Positions 10,991 through 24,590 of a DNA stretch of 64,000 nucleotides are shown here, piece by piece. Made by a program: the position numbers and the translations under genes. Origin of the DNA: Lepturacanthus savala (Eukaryota; Chordata; Actinopteri; Scombriformes; Trichiuridae). The notes below the pieces were generated by a model that saw nothing but the letters and a program-made list of their open reading frames with translations, was not told the origin of the DNA and made no database searches. The first letter of the stretch is position 1, and every line of letters begins with the position of its first letter. The stretch is taken from NCBI GenBank assembly GCA_030544235.1, contig CM060484.1, forward strand, positions 5,364,031 through 5,428,030, read 5' to 3'.

Positions 10991-13900
10991 CTATTACACA
11001 CAAAGACAAGCACAAACACACAGAGTGAGAAGGTGTACACAATACTTGATCAAAACGCAGCGCAGTGTCCCAGGTAGAAAAATAACCAGTTGGAAAGTGC
11101 GCGTTCCATCTGTCAGGTTGTCATTCTTCGCTCCATCACTTCAGCAGCACAACAGCAGGATGCGTCCGACAGAGGACCCCATCAGTCATAAACAACATTG
11201 TCAAAACACATCAGCGCACTGCCACTGACTGATAAGAAACCTGGCATTTCCCAGAGCCAACTTTCTGAGGAATTGAGGAACAAAAACAGCCTTTTTTTTC
11301 AGATGAATGACCAGGTGTCTTATAAATCCTCTCAGGGGGTTTTCAAGAAGCTTGCAAGGCACCTCAGGGACAATGTGAAGCAATATGAAGTATCAAAAAT
11401 GTCAAGGTTTCGAGCTGTCATTTTTTTTCTCCAATGCAAATGGAACTCTCGCTCTACGTTTGTATAGACTCTTTTTCATGAAGCAGTACAGTTGTGAGGC
11501 AATCTTGGTGGTTCTTCAAGATTCTCTTTTTAAATTTCTCATTCCTGCCCACACAATGACAACAAAAAATACTCCAGGGAAGTGGCAGAGCATAAAAAGA
11601 CATGACTAATCAATTAGCTCATAAAACTGGGTGGATTTATTTCCAATCTTTTTAAACATATCTGATTTCTGCAAACATTACCCCGAAGTGCATGATTAGG
11701 CTTGGATTGACAAATCATGTTTGTGATGTTTTTTTTTTCCCAACAAGAACTGATTGCTACAAATTATACCCTATTAGCTTAATGGTGTATACAATTCAAG
11801 GCCATTAAAATCAGTGAGGGCACGATCAGTGCTAATCATTGACGGTGCTAGTGTTACACTAGGGTGAAAGTGTCTGTATTATTAAAATTAATCCTGAGTG
11901 TCTCTTATAAACAGTTATTCTAAGCTGTCAGGTTAGTCAAATGTTTTATATACATTTAAAAAAAGATGGAACTGAAACATGCTCAACCTTCCTGGAAACC
12001 TTATTATTTGTACATTAAAATTTATTGTACATTACCATGTCTCAAAGTTCCCAAATGTCTCACAATGTTGACATTTTTATTAAAGAGTTTGTTGTTTAGC
12101 TTTTAGGTCACACCATAGCTCTCCTACCGTCGCTTACTCAAGCAATAAACTGACACATAGCAGTGACCAGCAGTGGTTTCTGCTGCGATAAACAGCCCTG
12201 TAAGTCTGACCTTGACTCCCTCTGTATAATGCAACTACTGAACACATGATTTGTTTTCCTACTGTGAAAAAAACACCCACACACGCACAAAGGGCTCCAC
12301 CGTTTCTTAAGAAAGCGATAGGAGAGCATAGTGATAGAGGGCAGTGGGGCAGTGAGTACAGTATGAGGTTCATTGGGATAGTGAGGTCCAAGCTGCACCT
12401 TCTACTGTAAATCTTGCGATAATAATTCATAAGTCTGACATACTTGAAAGATGCACAAAAAAGAAAGTCCACTCACAACATATTCTGGTGAATTACAATA
12501 TATTTCAAAGCAGTTAAATTTATATTTTAATATCAATATATATGAATGAGCATCAAATATAATTTCATATAATAATAATACATAATTAGGCTTTATCACT
12601 GACTGATGAAAATGATAATATTGATAATTATATATGTTTCACAGTAGAAGCGCATATTGGGCTGTGCAGTAATTGTGCTTATGTCAATGATATTTACAGT
12701 TTTAGTATAAATCCTTGATGAATGCTTAGTATCCCTGTGTTGTACATATGGTAAACAAACGAGAAGTATAAACTAATAGAATCACTTCTTCAGCCCTCTA
12801 CCCATTGTGCAAAAAAGGAACGTAATACATTCAATGTTCTGTTTGAAAACAAAATGTGCTTCCAAGCAGTGTATAATGCCATACACAAGAAATTGGCACA
12901 ACACGTACGTCTGCATTTTTAAAAGGGTACTACGAGGATTTGGTACAGCATAAATATAGGACTTGTGAGAGATTAAGAGAAAAGAAGTCAATATTGAAAC
13001 GGTGGCGATATCCTGATTTTTAGTCCATAGTAATAACACAGATCCTACGATTCTCATAATATAACTTGTGGCATCGTTTGTTCGACCCCCAGACTATTTT
13101 CCCTGATGTTAAAATGCTTCTTAAAATGTTATACATCCGTTTTCACAGGTGGTGAAGTGAATAGTACAAATGAAAAGAAAATTACAATTCATCTTCATGT
13201 GTAGAACCAGTAGAGTCTAGTTGACAGTTTTTAAAATGATAAAGAAAAACTGTAGACTAAATGCATTCTGTAATTAATCTCTTTTTAATATATTTATTTA
13301 CAATTTCCATTGTTGTGAAGTTCTGCTGCTGCTTGTCCTTCCTGTGGAAGAGGTTCTGTGCATGTTTTCATTTTTTTCTTCATCCAAACTGAGATAAGGA
13401 CTGTTTGTACGTTTCAATTGTCCTCAACTTTACAAGTTAAATTATCTTAAGTGATATAAACTAAAGAATACATTTTATAAACAGTATGTGCAGGTGGTTG
13501 TCAGTCTTGATATGAATGACTAGATTTTACCAAGTGGAAAAGCTCATGGAATACAAAGAAAGGAAGGAAGAAAGAGAAAAACAATGAGTATCTGTGTGTT
13601 TGTTGGATCTGACTGGTGTGAGCTGGGAGATGCTATGAATAGTTCAGTGTCAGAGGCCAAACATTCAAAACTTAAAGAGGTCTACTCTGTTAACTTTGAA
13701 ATCCTGTGACTGTCTTTAAATATATAATCAGGTCAATGAGACATTTGGTACTGTGGGATCAGAAAAGAGCCAAAAGCAGTGACCTGTTATCACTTCAGTT
13801 ATCATTCCATTTCAGTTAAGCACATGTGCAGGTGTGTGTGTGTATCTGTATGACACTTGCAATTAGCCTTTGTGTAATTAAAGCAGTGATAACATTAAAG

Positions 13901-14671
13901 ATTGTGTCAGCCATTAGGTTAATGAATGCTCAGTCACAGTACATAGCCAAAGGTCAGCTTGTCAGCCTCAAGCACACATACGTTCATGCAAAGAATCCTG
14001 CAAACTCAGCCTTGTTCTCTGATTGATTTATTTCCCAATGTTTTTCCCTGTGTTTAAGTGGTTTAACTTCATTTGAAACTCTGCATGTTCAAGCTAATTT
14101 GAAGTATTGTTATGAACTAATCATACAAAAACTGCCCGTTTCATTAATATTACTTTCTCAATCACTGTTATGAGCAGAAGCCCATCAGAGAGGGTGCTTC
14201 CTCCAGAGTGTAATAACACACCCACACCTGATGGCCCCCTCCAATGAATTGTGCATTATATTACAAGTTATTAATGGAGTCCCGCAGGGCAAAATTTAAT
14301 TACATAGTAGTTTGTGGAGATATGTGCTCGCATCTATCACCTCAGTGTTGTTTTGCAGAGCCAATCACTGTCCAATGCTGCAGTTTTCATTTCTCTTAAA
14401 TGGTGCCACCAGGTGTGATTGAACTTCATAATTTAATCAGAACTCCTTTGATGATTTCTTTAGCACTTTACAGAGGTTTTTGTAAGTAATGAGTTGTCTA
14501 TTCAGGAAATCATATTTATTTTGTACACAGTCCCTCCGGATTTGGCCTATTCAAGTAAACTAATTAAAAGTAAGTTAAGTAAAAGGAAGAGAATACTGCG
14601 CTCACTTTTGGTTTAGACGTGGTCAGCGTTCAGGTGGTAGATTTACACCTCCTAGCAAACATTCTTTATTT

Positions 14672-14760
14672 AAAAGGTCCCATATAATGCAATAGCTACT
14701 TTCATGGGTTTTGGATTAAGATACTTGAGATAAGGTCTGATGGTTTTATAAAACTGTCAC
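14672..14760 (+). repeat. Interspersed repeat fragment (aaaggtcccatat type)
   Basis: The phrase aaaaggtcccatataatgc followed by ttcatgggttttgg resembles the terminus of a common percomorph repeat (aaaggtcccatattatgct...). The remainder is decayed. Confidence 0.45.
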
Positions 14761-17373
14761 ATACATCAAGCACTCTAGAAATTTTTTTAAGAATATCTCC
14801 ATTATTTACTAGTAATTTGGAATTTGGAACGAATTACACAGAACATAGTAAAAGTGTCTAGTTATTTAATTCCAATGAACCGCATTAACACATAGATTAT
14901 AGTCAGTTCACATGTAAAAATCTAAAATGTATTATTTCAGGCAAGCATGAAGTTCAACAGAGTATAAAGTGAATAAAGGTTACAATAATCATGGAATAAT
15001 GAATGAGTACTTGAATTTATATTAAAGTTTCTTTTGCGGAAAATACAATTTTCTTTATAATATCTACCAAATTTGAAGTTCTTTTAAAGAAACATATGGG
15101 ATATTATTAAGAAACCTATGGCCCATGAAATTACCTGATCTTCTTGAAACATCCTCTCTTCTCCTCCTTGCTGCTTTCTCAAATATTTTCCAATAAACCC
15201 TGAACTGCACGGTCATGGCTAATTTCTTCTTCACTGTCTCTAAAGCTAATGCTGGTGTAAAGGGAATTGTCGGCACATGTGTGCTAGACAAAGCCAGTCC
15301 CATTGATCAACTCTTGTCAGGCAGCAGAACAACAGTGTTGTCGTGTGAACGCAGCTCAAATGGCGTTGGAAGCAGTTTCATGTCCCAGGACACGGCTTTG
15401 TTTCTGCATGGGTCGATAAATCGTTGCAGCTCAAGCAAGCTAGTGCACTTTGCCACTTATTGTACCATGCCTGTCCATAAACCTTCCTGTCCTCCTTTAA
15501 ATCTGGCACTGCAGTTTCCTTTGCAACTCTCTAAGCAACTTGCTCTTGCTTGGAGAGTCTGTGTGTGTGTAATGTAACATTCTTGCATGCGTGAATGATT
15601 TTCACAACATTTACGTGCAAAATTAGTACATGCAATCCCTTCAAATAACATAAGTGAAAGATGAGTGGTGGGTGTGTGATGTGATAAATGCACACTGATG
15701 TATGTAATTCAGAAGTGTGAAAATGAAGATGAGTGCCTGAAGTGGCTGCTCAGGATGAGGAAATAAAGTGAAGCAAGAAAACTGAGAAAGAAGAGATCAG
15801 GTGATTATTCTTAACACTGTAGCTGATCATCCTACTCACTTCAATCACTATCAAATGCTCCTTTTAGTATTTATTTATTACATACAAGATGATAATGTTT
15901 CTGCCCACATCCCCTACCGTTTGCCAGTGATTCGTATACTGTAGGTGTAGTACTGACAACAGCTTCCACAATTAGAAAAACAACATGATCCAATTAGGAC
16001 GTTGTCAGTAAGAATGAAGGGAAATCATCCTCCTGTGCCAGATCAACAAAAATAAATGCATCCATGAAAAATAGAAACAGCAAAATGTCCACTAAGATGG
16101 CTACAAGCATGACAGTAATGCAGCTGAAAAATGTACCCCTCTCCTAAACAGAGCAGCTCTCACATGAACACAAGGTAAAACTGGGTAATGAAATGAAATG
16201 GAAATTCAGCCTGTTTATCAGGCCAGAAGTGCATTGCTTTACATCTTAATGGATTCTTTGTCATGTACAGAGCGATGACGCAAAATCAGTTAAGTAATTA
16301 GCTTCAGTCCCACCCATGTGTGTAGATTTAGCTGGACTCCTTCACATGTAAAAAGACCATTACACAAGTACTACTAAGTAAATTACCACAGGCATATTGA
16401 ACATGTGTTAACCCATTGAAGTCTATGATCCTTTAAGTCTATGACTGTCATTTTATACTTAAAATAACAAATCTAAAATGTTACTTATACAGACTTCATG
16501 AACTTCATGCCGCTTTCTCCTTATAATATAGTAAAGACAAACCCTCCCAGAAAGAGGTGATTTTTATTTAGATTATTTAAATTTCAACCCTGACATCTAT
16601 ATATGTATTTAATCGTTCAAGTCTTGGAATAATCCCCCAAAAATAATTTTGTACATGGGATAAACAGATTTTTGTTTATGGGCATATTTGTGCAAGCAGC
16701 AACTATAATAGCCGTTAAAATGCAATTTTTTGCAAAGAAAAGACTACAAAATGAAAAATAAGAAATAAAAATAGATACTTAACATGATTGTTAGTGACTC
16801 ACCTGATATAATTATATGCATGAAATCTTGAAAAAAAAATCTGGGCTTGAATGAGTTAGACAGAAAAAAGGAACCACCATTTAAATCCTTTACCAAACTT
16901 CCTCCTCATCTTTTCTTTTTAAACCCGGTTGCTCGCGCTCTGTGACCCTGATCCCCTGAGCCCACAGTACGCATTCAAACAGCAGGGATCAGCAACGAAC
17001 TAGGACACTGAAGCGCAGCTGGGTTGAAGGTTAGAGAGGGGTTAGCGGAGGACAGTAAAGATAAGCAGTAGGAAGGGGCGCTGAATAACAGGACAAGAGG
17101 AAGACGCAGTGATGCTTATACTGTAGATAAGCCGTGGGACACAGAAAGGTCAGCTACCAGGACACACAGAGAGAAGGGAACAACAGGTTTCGGTACAATG
17201 ACAATGTAGGATCATATGCAAAAAACCCAGGTCTTCTTTTTCTTTTATTGACAGTTAATGCAGTGAATTGTTCCAAATTAAATAAAAACAATTCAATTTC
17301 AGGACTGAAATAGGACTTTAATCACTAAAATGGTCTTAAGAATTGTTCCTTGTTGCTGTCAATTTGATGAACA

Positions 17374-17385
17374 ACATACAACTGT
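17374..17385. repeat. SINE target-site duplication, left copy
   Basis: 12-bp acatacaactgt, identical to 17743-17754 on the other side of the SINE. The exact match suggests that the insertion is not very old. Confidence 0.88.
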
Positions 17386-17742
17386 GGGGCGACACGGTGG
17401 CGCAGGGGTTAGCGCTGTTGCCTCACAGCAAGAAGGTCGCAGGTTCAAGACCTCCTTGGTCCGGGGTCTGGGACCTTTCTGTGTGGAGTTTGCATGTTCT
17501 CCCCGTGTCTGCGTGGGTTTTCACCGGGTACTCCGGCTTCCTCCCACAGTCCAAAAACATGCTCAGGTTAATTGGAGACTCTAAATTGCCCGTAGGTGTG
17601 AGTGAATGGTGTGTGTGCCCCAAGATTGGCTGGCGACCATCTGGGGTGTATCCCTGCCTCTCGCCGTAACGCGCTGGGATAGGCTCCAGCAGACCCCTGC
17701 GACCCTAATGAGGAATAAGCAGGTATAGAAAATGACTGACTG
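17386..17742 (+). mobile_element. tRNA-headed SINE (DANA / V-SINE type)
   Basis: A full-length-looking SINE. The head has pol III promoter boxes: an A-box-like tggcgcaggggttagcgc and a B-box-like ggttcaagacc. The body carries the block containing gtgtggagtttgcatgttct and tcctcccacagtccaaa, which is typical of fish DANA-like and V-SINE elements. The tail has ggataggctccag and ends in (tgac)n. It is flanked by a perfect 12-bp direct repeat, acatacaactgt, at 17374-17385 and 17743-17754, which marks a LINE-mediated insertion. It is oriented opposite to vav2 transcription. The family name is from recognition of the consensus blocks and was not checked against a library. Confidence 0.88.
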
Positions 17743-17754
17743 ACATACAACTGT
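17743..17754. repeat. SINE target-site duplication, right copy
   Basis: Perfect copy of the left-hand 12-bp duplication, directly after the (tgac)n tail. Confidence 0.88.
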
Positions 17755-18110
17755 AGCATCTTTTTAGGAAGATATAAAAAAAACACTTTGTCCCCTTTTC
17801 AGGGTTGTTTTCAGCAGACCTGTATTTGCAGCTTTGAATTGTGTCTGTAAAGCTTCCTGTCTAGCTCCTCCAATCAGGGGGCTTGTGATGATTCCCCAAA
17901 GAAATAGTTGTAAGCCACCCAGATCTTGATTTATCTTTTCCTGTTGTCAGTTCAGTAAGCAGATTATAGCCTAAATAATGGCCATACACATCAAATGTAT
18001 GGGTTTAAAAACACAGTTTTGGAGGTTTTATGTCACATTTTCTCAACTCGGACTCGCCCTCTACTACTGCAGTGTCTCTGGCCTATATATGGCATCTATA
18101 TTTATATCAT

Positions 18111-18114
<4 letters not shown>

Positions 18115-18156
<42 letters not shown>
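18115..18156. repeat. (CA)n microsatellite
   Basis: About 17 uninterrupted AC units followed by gcacacgc and a short AT run. Likely length-polymorphic. Confidence 0.97.
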
Positions 18157-18157
<1 letters not shown>

Positions 18158-18556
18158 TATATATAGTATAAAATTATTATTATATATTATTCATATAACA
18201 ATATTTGCTGCCAAAGCAACATACTTTATTTTACTTTATGTAAATTAATTTTAGTCACCATCGGTAGGACATTTTCTAAACCCATATCTTCCTGGGAAAT
18301 TCATCAGTGTTTCCATTATTGACTTACCATAAAATACCAAATAAACACTGGGTTTCAATTAACCACCAAGCCCTCTTAACCTCCTGCACACTCTCAAATT
18401 TGGTCTAAATGCGGTCACCTTTTTTTTCCTTCAGTGCCTCTGTCCTGAATGCAAATGACATCAAAGAACACCCTCAAAAATTCCCCATCCATCAGAGCGC
18501 TTTCATTGTTGTAGCAGTAGCTGTGTGTGTCAGTATTTATCTTTTTTCTATTGAAA

Positions 18557-18602
18557 CTGTTGTGGTGTGAACACCCTGTTGTGGTGTGAATACACTGTTT
18601 TG
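18557..18602. repeat. Short tandem duplication, 19-bp period
   Basis: ctgttgtggtgtgaacac at 18557 recurs at 18576 as ctgttgtggtgtgaatac, followed by a degraded third start (ctgttttga). Confidence 0.9.
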
Positions 18603-21600
18603 AAGAAACATGCAAGCAAAATGTTGCCCATCATTTTCATCTTGAATATACTTATACTTCTGTCTTCAGCCATGAAGATTGATTGTACTGTATGTCTGTA
18701 TCTGTACAGGGCCATGCAAATGCGCCTTTTATGTGCCAAAATATGGCCTTGAATTTAGAATAGGACATAATAGGACACAATTCAATTCAACATGGTGACA
18801 GAGAGACATGTACTATTGAGGCCTGCATTGCAGTGAGCAGACATTAAAGGCAAGATCAATGGGTTTCAACAGAATGTCAATGGACATGCCTGTGGCACTG
18901 TTACCCAGACATTTAACACAGTGAGAAACTCTCTGGCCATATTAGAGCTTAATTGATGGCATGGTACCTAAATGATTTTAGATCATTAGGTAAATATCTG
19001 GTTGTTGAAACCTCAGAAATGATAAAGATGAACCCTAACTGTCCACGCGACAATAAAAGCTCTTGAATTTTCAGGGTGAAATTAAACAAAATCAAATACA
19101 GATGAATTTAAACCAAATCCGGTATGTGGTGGGAGTTGTTCTTTTGTTATTGAAAACAAAAATAATCAAAACATGAGGTGACCCTTTTTAGCAGATGGAA
19201 TGTCGTCTTTCTAAACAAAATCCAATGGATGACAAGCTCACCATTTTACTCTACTATTGGGTCTGAGTCTGCTCAATCCACTTCAAGTCCTTGAAGCTCT
19301 GCTCCTTCATAATTCACTTCAGAAATCACATGGTACGACATAAATGTGAAATGTTCAACATTTATCACATTTGATTTCTCTAGGTAACTATCAAGCAAGA
19401 TCTGAGAATACATGTACCTTTACTATGTTGTGCACAGATATTAGGTATATTGTATTATGTGTGAATGAGCTACAGCTGTTGTGAGGCCTTTACAGATGAC
19501 AGGGGCTCTGAAGTGAGGCAGAAGAGGTCTGCCTCATGCTCGGACCTTTGAATACAGCTGACCTTGCCTTGAGCAGTTACCAAGAATCTGTTGAGTAGAA
19601 CCTTTCAAAAGGTCAATTGGGGTCAGAGAACATCTGTGTAGTGTAAGCACTTTGCTTCATAGCAGCACCTGTTCGATCATACGGTACGTGGCCTCGGACC
19701 TTATCAAGCATTTGTTATAGACCCTCTACATTTGCCCTAGGCTCATGTAAGTGTTGTTTTAGATATTAACACAATATTAACACACCACTGCCTATACTTC
19801 TGAGAATCAACACCCAACCTTCTAGCTCATTGTTTCTATTTGGCATTCTGTGTGATGTATCTCTTTACAGTCTCTAACTCTTCAGTATAAAACCATAGGA
19901 CACCCTCATGGCATATTGGCTCACGCAGGGCAATTGAACGACGGCCCAGCACAACATGAAATTGAGTCTAAACAACAAAACAAGTACTCCGGGAAGAAAG
20001 TGGAACATCCAGCTAAGCTAAGAGACCCAGATGTTTTTGTAGCAAGTTGGAGGAAACAGTTTAATGATGAGTGAATATTAGATTTACAGAAGGCGGATTT
20101 TGCCAGAAAAAAGCATAACAGACAAAGAGAGAAATGGGAACTCGATATTGCATTTATGCTGTTTCTGAAGCTATTACTGGACCAATCTCAAAAATTCCAA
20201 AACAGTTACACTCCTAAGGCTCCATATTCTTAAGGGACATTCCAATTTACAACCCTTCACAACACCGGGGCCAAGTTGTTTAAAGAGTTGAATCTGAGTC
20301 AGAATGATCCGGATTCGGAAATCCTATATTTTGCTGTCCAGGATCAGGTAATCCATCTACTTTTGTGCCTGCTTTTCAAGCAATATTGGACTGGACAAAC
20401 ACGATCCAGATAGAGATTTTCATTTCTAACAATTCTGGATTACCAGTGTTCAAAATGGGAGTACATATCACAATGTAAGCTTCTAGCTTTGTAATGAACA
20501 ACAGGTAGAATAGCCATCTATTAGGGCTCACAGCACAAAAAAATTAAAAAACTAAAAAAAATATTCAATAATTACAAATACATTGTGGATATTTTTACAT
20601 GTGCCAATCATAAACATGCTAAATGACCAATAGTTAAATATAATAATTTTGGCTATTAAAAATAACTGCAAAATATAAATAAATGTGTATAAATACTATA
20701 TGATAAACATGTTTTATTTGACATGGTGTTTATTACAATTTGTCCCAAAAATACCCCTGTTTCCTGATTCCACCCTTCTGCTGGGATCAAGATAATCCAG
20801 ATTTGGGAATCAAAGGTATCCCAAAATCCTCCTATAAAGTTTAGAACAACCCATATTGAAGCTTTGAACCTAATCAAAACCAACAGTGGATTACATGATC
20901 TAATCCGATTTCAGAATCATGTTTTTCGTTTTCAACAACCCATTTTTAGGATTTAATCCAATCCAATAGCTAAAATTTGGGCCCAGAAAACAGATGTGAC
21001 CTGACTTAATAGAGTCATTGATCCTTGCAGGGCAAATCTGTTTTTAAATAGTCTCTAAAAGGAGGGGCTAGAAGGAATTCAGAGTTTTGCATAAAGACAC
21101 TATTGTCAGGTACGTGTCCTTCTGTTGAAAGTCAGATTAATAAATTGCAATTCCTGCAAATGCTTTAGGAAATTAGACTTGCAATAAAGCCAACAATTAA
21201 GACATCTGAAAAATAGCTTGAGAATCTGAACTGTAAATATTGTTTTGCTATTAAATTAATATTTTGAATATTTCTGAATTTAAAGTACCTCGGAATTAGA
21301 AAGTTCAGAGTGCGATAAACACTGGGGTCGAATGTCCATCGATTTTGACACTTCACAGCAAAATGGCAGTGTGGACAGGCAGCAAATTAGCCAGCAGTCA
21401 GCATGTTGTGTTGTCTTTATTAATGGCAAGGGACCTGCTCTCTCTGTCACTCGCTCTCTCTGCTCCCTTCATTTTCTTGGCATGGCTCCTAATGGACACG
21501 CTCCATCAACTCATTACTTAGACGGATAAAATGACTTTTTATGTGGCGCCGGTGAGCCACCAACCTCCAAGCAGATTGAGCAAATGAACAGAAATCAGAA

Positions 21601-22007
21601 GCCCACTCAAGGCCTGATAAAATAATTTAAAAGGATTTCCTCAACATTATGATTATCTGCAAAAAATAAAAAAATATACTCCTGCAAACAATGTGTTATT
21701 CAGACAGACCTCAGTTCTTGTGTTGTACTACTATGTTTCTACATAAGAAGTCTACTGCAGTACGGTTTGAGTGACATGGAAATATGGATTATTTTGTTCC
21801 CTGTAAGATAACAGTGGCTAAAAGCTGCAGCTAATTGCCAAAAAATGTAAATTGACTTTTAAATGAGCAGCCGCTGCTAATAGCCCCCTCCATCTTAATA
21901 TAGGCCTACAAGTAAATGTGGAATACATTCATGCAAATTGTTTCTTTGACACCAATACTCTTGAGTGTTTTTTTTACTCTTGAGAGCAATGGAAATTTTA
22001 CACATAC

Positions 22008-22066
22008 CTGATGCCTTTGATTTGTGCAATGCTGTGGTGGGAGATTCTTGACAGCGCTGAGATTAC
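22008..22066 (-). CDS. vav2: vav2 exon: C-terminal part of the calponin-homology domain
   Basis: Internal exon of a Vav-family Rac/Rho exchange factor. The minus strand reads VISALSRISHHSIAQIKGI, then two bases of an Arg codon. This corresponds to the last helix of the N-terminal calponin-homology domain of vertebrate VAV2, which helps keep the DH domain autoinhibited. The exon is 59 nt, starts in phase 0 and ends after two codon bases. It follows a good acceptor (tatttcag) and precedes a donor gtatgtg. The next exon supplies the G that completes the Arg codon. The preceding CH exon (family pattern ending in an FGK-like motif) was not found in the remaining 41.9 kb, so it probably lies beyond the right edge. 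Orthology to VAV2 rather than VAV1 or VAV3 rests on this exon and the ones below. Confidence 0.93.
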
Positions 22067-22270
22067 CTGAAATAAGCAAAGAAATAAACAGTCACATAAA
22101 ACAATCAAGTACTTTTGTTTCAGACCCTTTTACCTGCTAAATAATTCAATTGTGATGTTTATTTTTGAGTTCCTTGAATTTTCTTGTATCATTGATACCA
22201 CTATTATAATGTGATACTTCATTATTCAGTGAGGACCAGTGAAAGCTTTGTGGAAGCTAAGGGGCATCAA

Positions 22271-22437
22271 AGGCAACGATCAACTATAAAATAAACAAAA
22301 ATCATCAGAAGCATTAATCAAGTATAATCGTACTATATTACACATATTTATAGATAACATTTATTATTTAAAAGTAACTAAATGGTGAACCTTCAGAGAA
22401 AACCATCAACTATTAGAGGCAACAATCAACTATAAAA
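22271..22437. repeat. Degenerate direct repeats next to the CH exon
   Basis: aggcaacgatcaactataaa at 22271 recurs as aggcaacaatcaactataaa at 22417 (one mismatch). Related words (agaagcaacaaaagc, aaagtaact) continue to about 22480. It looks like an old, decayed tandem array. Confidence 0.6.
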
Positions 22438-24523
22438 GTAACTAATGAATTGTCAGAAGCAACAAAAGCAAAAAGTAACCAAGAGTCAGAGAAAAATAAA
22501 ACTAAAATAGTATATTCTGGAGAGGAAGAACCATTATCAAACTATAGTGATCAGAAAATTATGTCCATTTCAGTTTATTCACATTATTCATGTGCTTCTT
22601 AGCAACCGGTCTCAGGCGTATGCAGCACCACGCAGGACTGTGTGTAAACATAATGCCGGCCACCTTTAATGGTGACATCAGGAGACATGTGGTGCACGGT
22701 CACGGATGGTTGGATGCCACTTTGCTTTGACCACACACCAACACACACACAGTCATGCACTTGACCATTTCTATATTTTTCTTATTTCACATGTTTTTCA
22801 ACAATTTGTTAACCTAGATATTTTTATTTCTCGTTCTACTTTGTTTCTTTGTTAAACGTATGTGTGCGTTTAAGATGATTTAGCCGTTTGTGACTCATAC
22901 ACAAGGGGGGCTTATGGCTGAGGACTACAGATGGTGCGCTTGTAGGGTCAACAGAGGCTAGTTCAGAAAAATGAAGGAACTGCCACCCCAAAACACACAC
23001 TCATTCATTAACACCCCCTCGCACACACAGAACACAACACAAACCCCTGCCTCCTACGCCTCATTACCCACTCCTGGGTGTATTTCGGCTTGCGACACCG
23101 TGGCAATGCCAGATGTCTCCTCGACAGGGAGGAGAAAATTGTTATCTCAACCCCTCTTCCTCGGCCGGTGTGTGTCATCCGCAGCCTCTCATCAAACTCC
23201 CTCTTCTCTAAACACACAATGCAGCACCTCGACACTCGTGGTATTTAACATTCTCGATAAGCAGATGCTAATGGCACATCGCGGAGAGAGAGGAACGACA
23301 CTTCAGGACTATGGAGTACTCGCTTTCATGTGAAGCATTGTTGACCAAAACCTCTCAGTGTCTCTGTTCAAGGTGTTTAACATAAGCAATTGCAGAGTGG
23401 GGAGATTACATGAAGCACCGTTATGGAGTATAATTTCATCACATTCATCTACATCTAACTACTTCTATTGAGGGAAACTCCACAGGGCCATTGTTTGACA
23501 TAATCATAAGGGGTTATTTCTCTGTGTTGCTAAAGACCCGTGTAATAGGCATGTTATGTTCAAACTCAGTGGTTCCAATACAGGGCCAGTCTACCGTTAC
23601 ACACCTCCTTAACATACTACTGCATCCTTTAAACAGAGAAAGGGCAGAAATGAGGTAGAACAATAGATGAATGATTTATCTCAGGCTTAAGCCAGTGGTT
23701 AAAGCGTTTAATGAATCACTGTGGATAAACCTAGTGTACTGCTGAGTGGCATGCTGCCCACCTGGCAAGGCTACAGGGAGGGATCACATATGGCAAAATG
23801 CATTACCACCATTATTTGCTCTTTTTTCCCCACATCTTATTAGCCTACATTCTTTTTGTGGCATAAGATGAAATTTAAACATTAAAAACAACTGAAAATC
23901 ATAATACAAAAGTGAAAAAATTAGACAGACTGCTGATCCACTACTGTCAGATCTGGCTTAACACAACTGGCTCCATCGGGTTCAAAGGATAATGGAGCTG
24001 CAGGCTTGGAGCCAGAGAGGTCGCAGCAGGGCCAGAGCCCGTTGGCCTGTGGTGACAAGACATGAGTGTGCCAGCGCTGAGCATGCTGGCTTGACTTCCA
24101 TACGTCACAGGCTAAAGATCATAAATATGAAATGTGCAATTTCCTTAAAATTAGGGAGTCTGGGAATCAGTGGGAATCGTTTAGCTCATGTTAGACTTGC
24201 ATATCATAAAGTGAAAAATATATCCCAAAACTGGGAGCGCTGGCAGTTCATGGCTCCCTCTGGCTTTGGTAAGAAATGCTAATGTGCAATCTGTTTTCAG
24301 GGCAGTGGAGAAAGTAAAAATTTGTGTCTCTGTATCTGCCAAATGCCTGAGATGATAATTAGATTTCTTAATTTCTTAAATGTAGAAGTGTGCTTTCACT
24401 GTGAATGGTGATTAATCCAAATTAGTCCAAAATCTATCTGGATGAAGGCAACATACTTCTCAGAGCAACATTTCAAGCAATAAGCCTATAAGGGACACTC
24501 AATGAATTAAAAGAAACCACAAT

Positions 24524-24590
24524 TTCATTTAGCAGACACTTTTATCCAAACCTACGTATATATGAGTTAATATAACACAAGGAAAGGACG
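24524..24590 (+). repeat. Interspersed repeat fragment (tttagcagacacttttatcc)
   Basis: The phrase tttagcagacacttttatcc aaacctac matches a short block (tttagcagacgcttttatccaaagcgacttac) highly repeated in fish genomes. No further family sequence is recognisable on either side. Confidence 0.5.

Larger units (their letters stand above)
10991..22007 (-). other. vav2: vav2 intron (11.0 kb)
   Basis: Intron between the CH-domain exon and the first acidic-region exon. It contains a repeat-like fragment near 14672-14760, the SINE at 17386-17742, a (CA)n array at 18115-18156 and a 19-bp-period short tandem duplication at 18557-18602. No additional exon was recognised. About 19900-20960 has the feel of an old repeat (recurring GGATTxGG-like words on both strands), but I cannot name a family. 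Confidence 0.85.

Noticed and set aside
17386..17460. tRNA gene, because A-box and B-box sequences are present.
   Set aside because: There is no complete cloverleaf or acceptor stem, and the sequence continues into a SINE body with target duplications.
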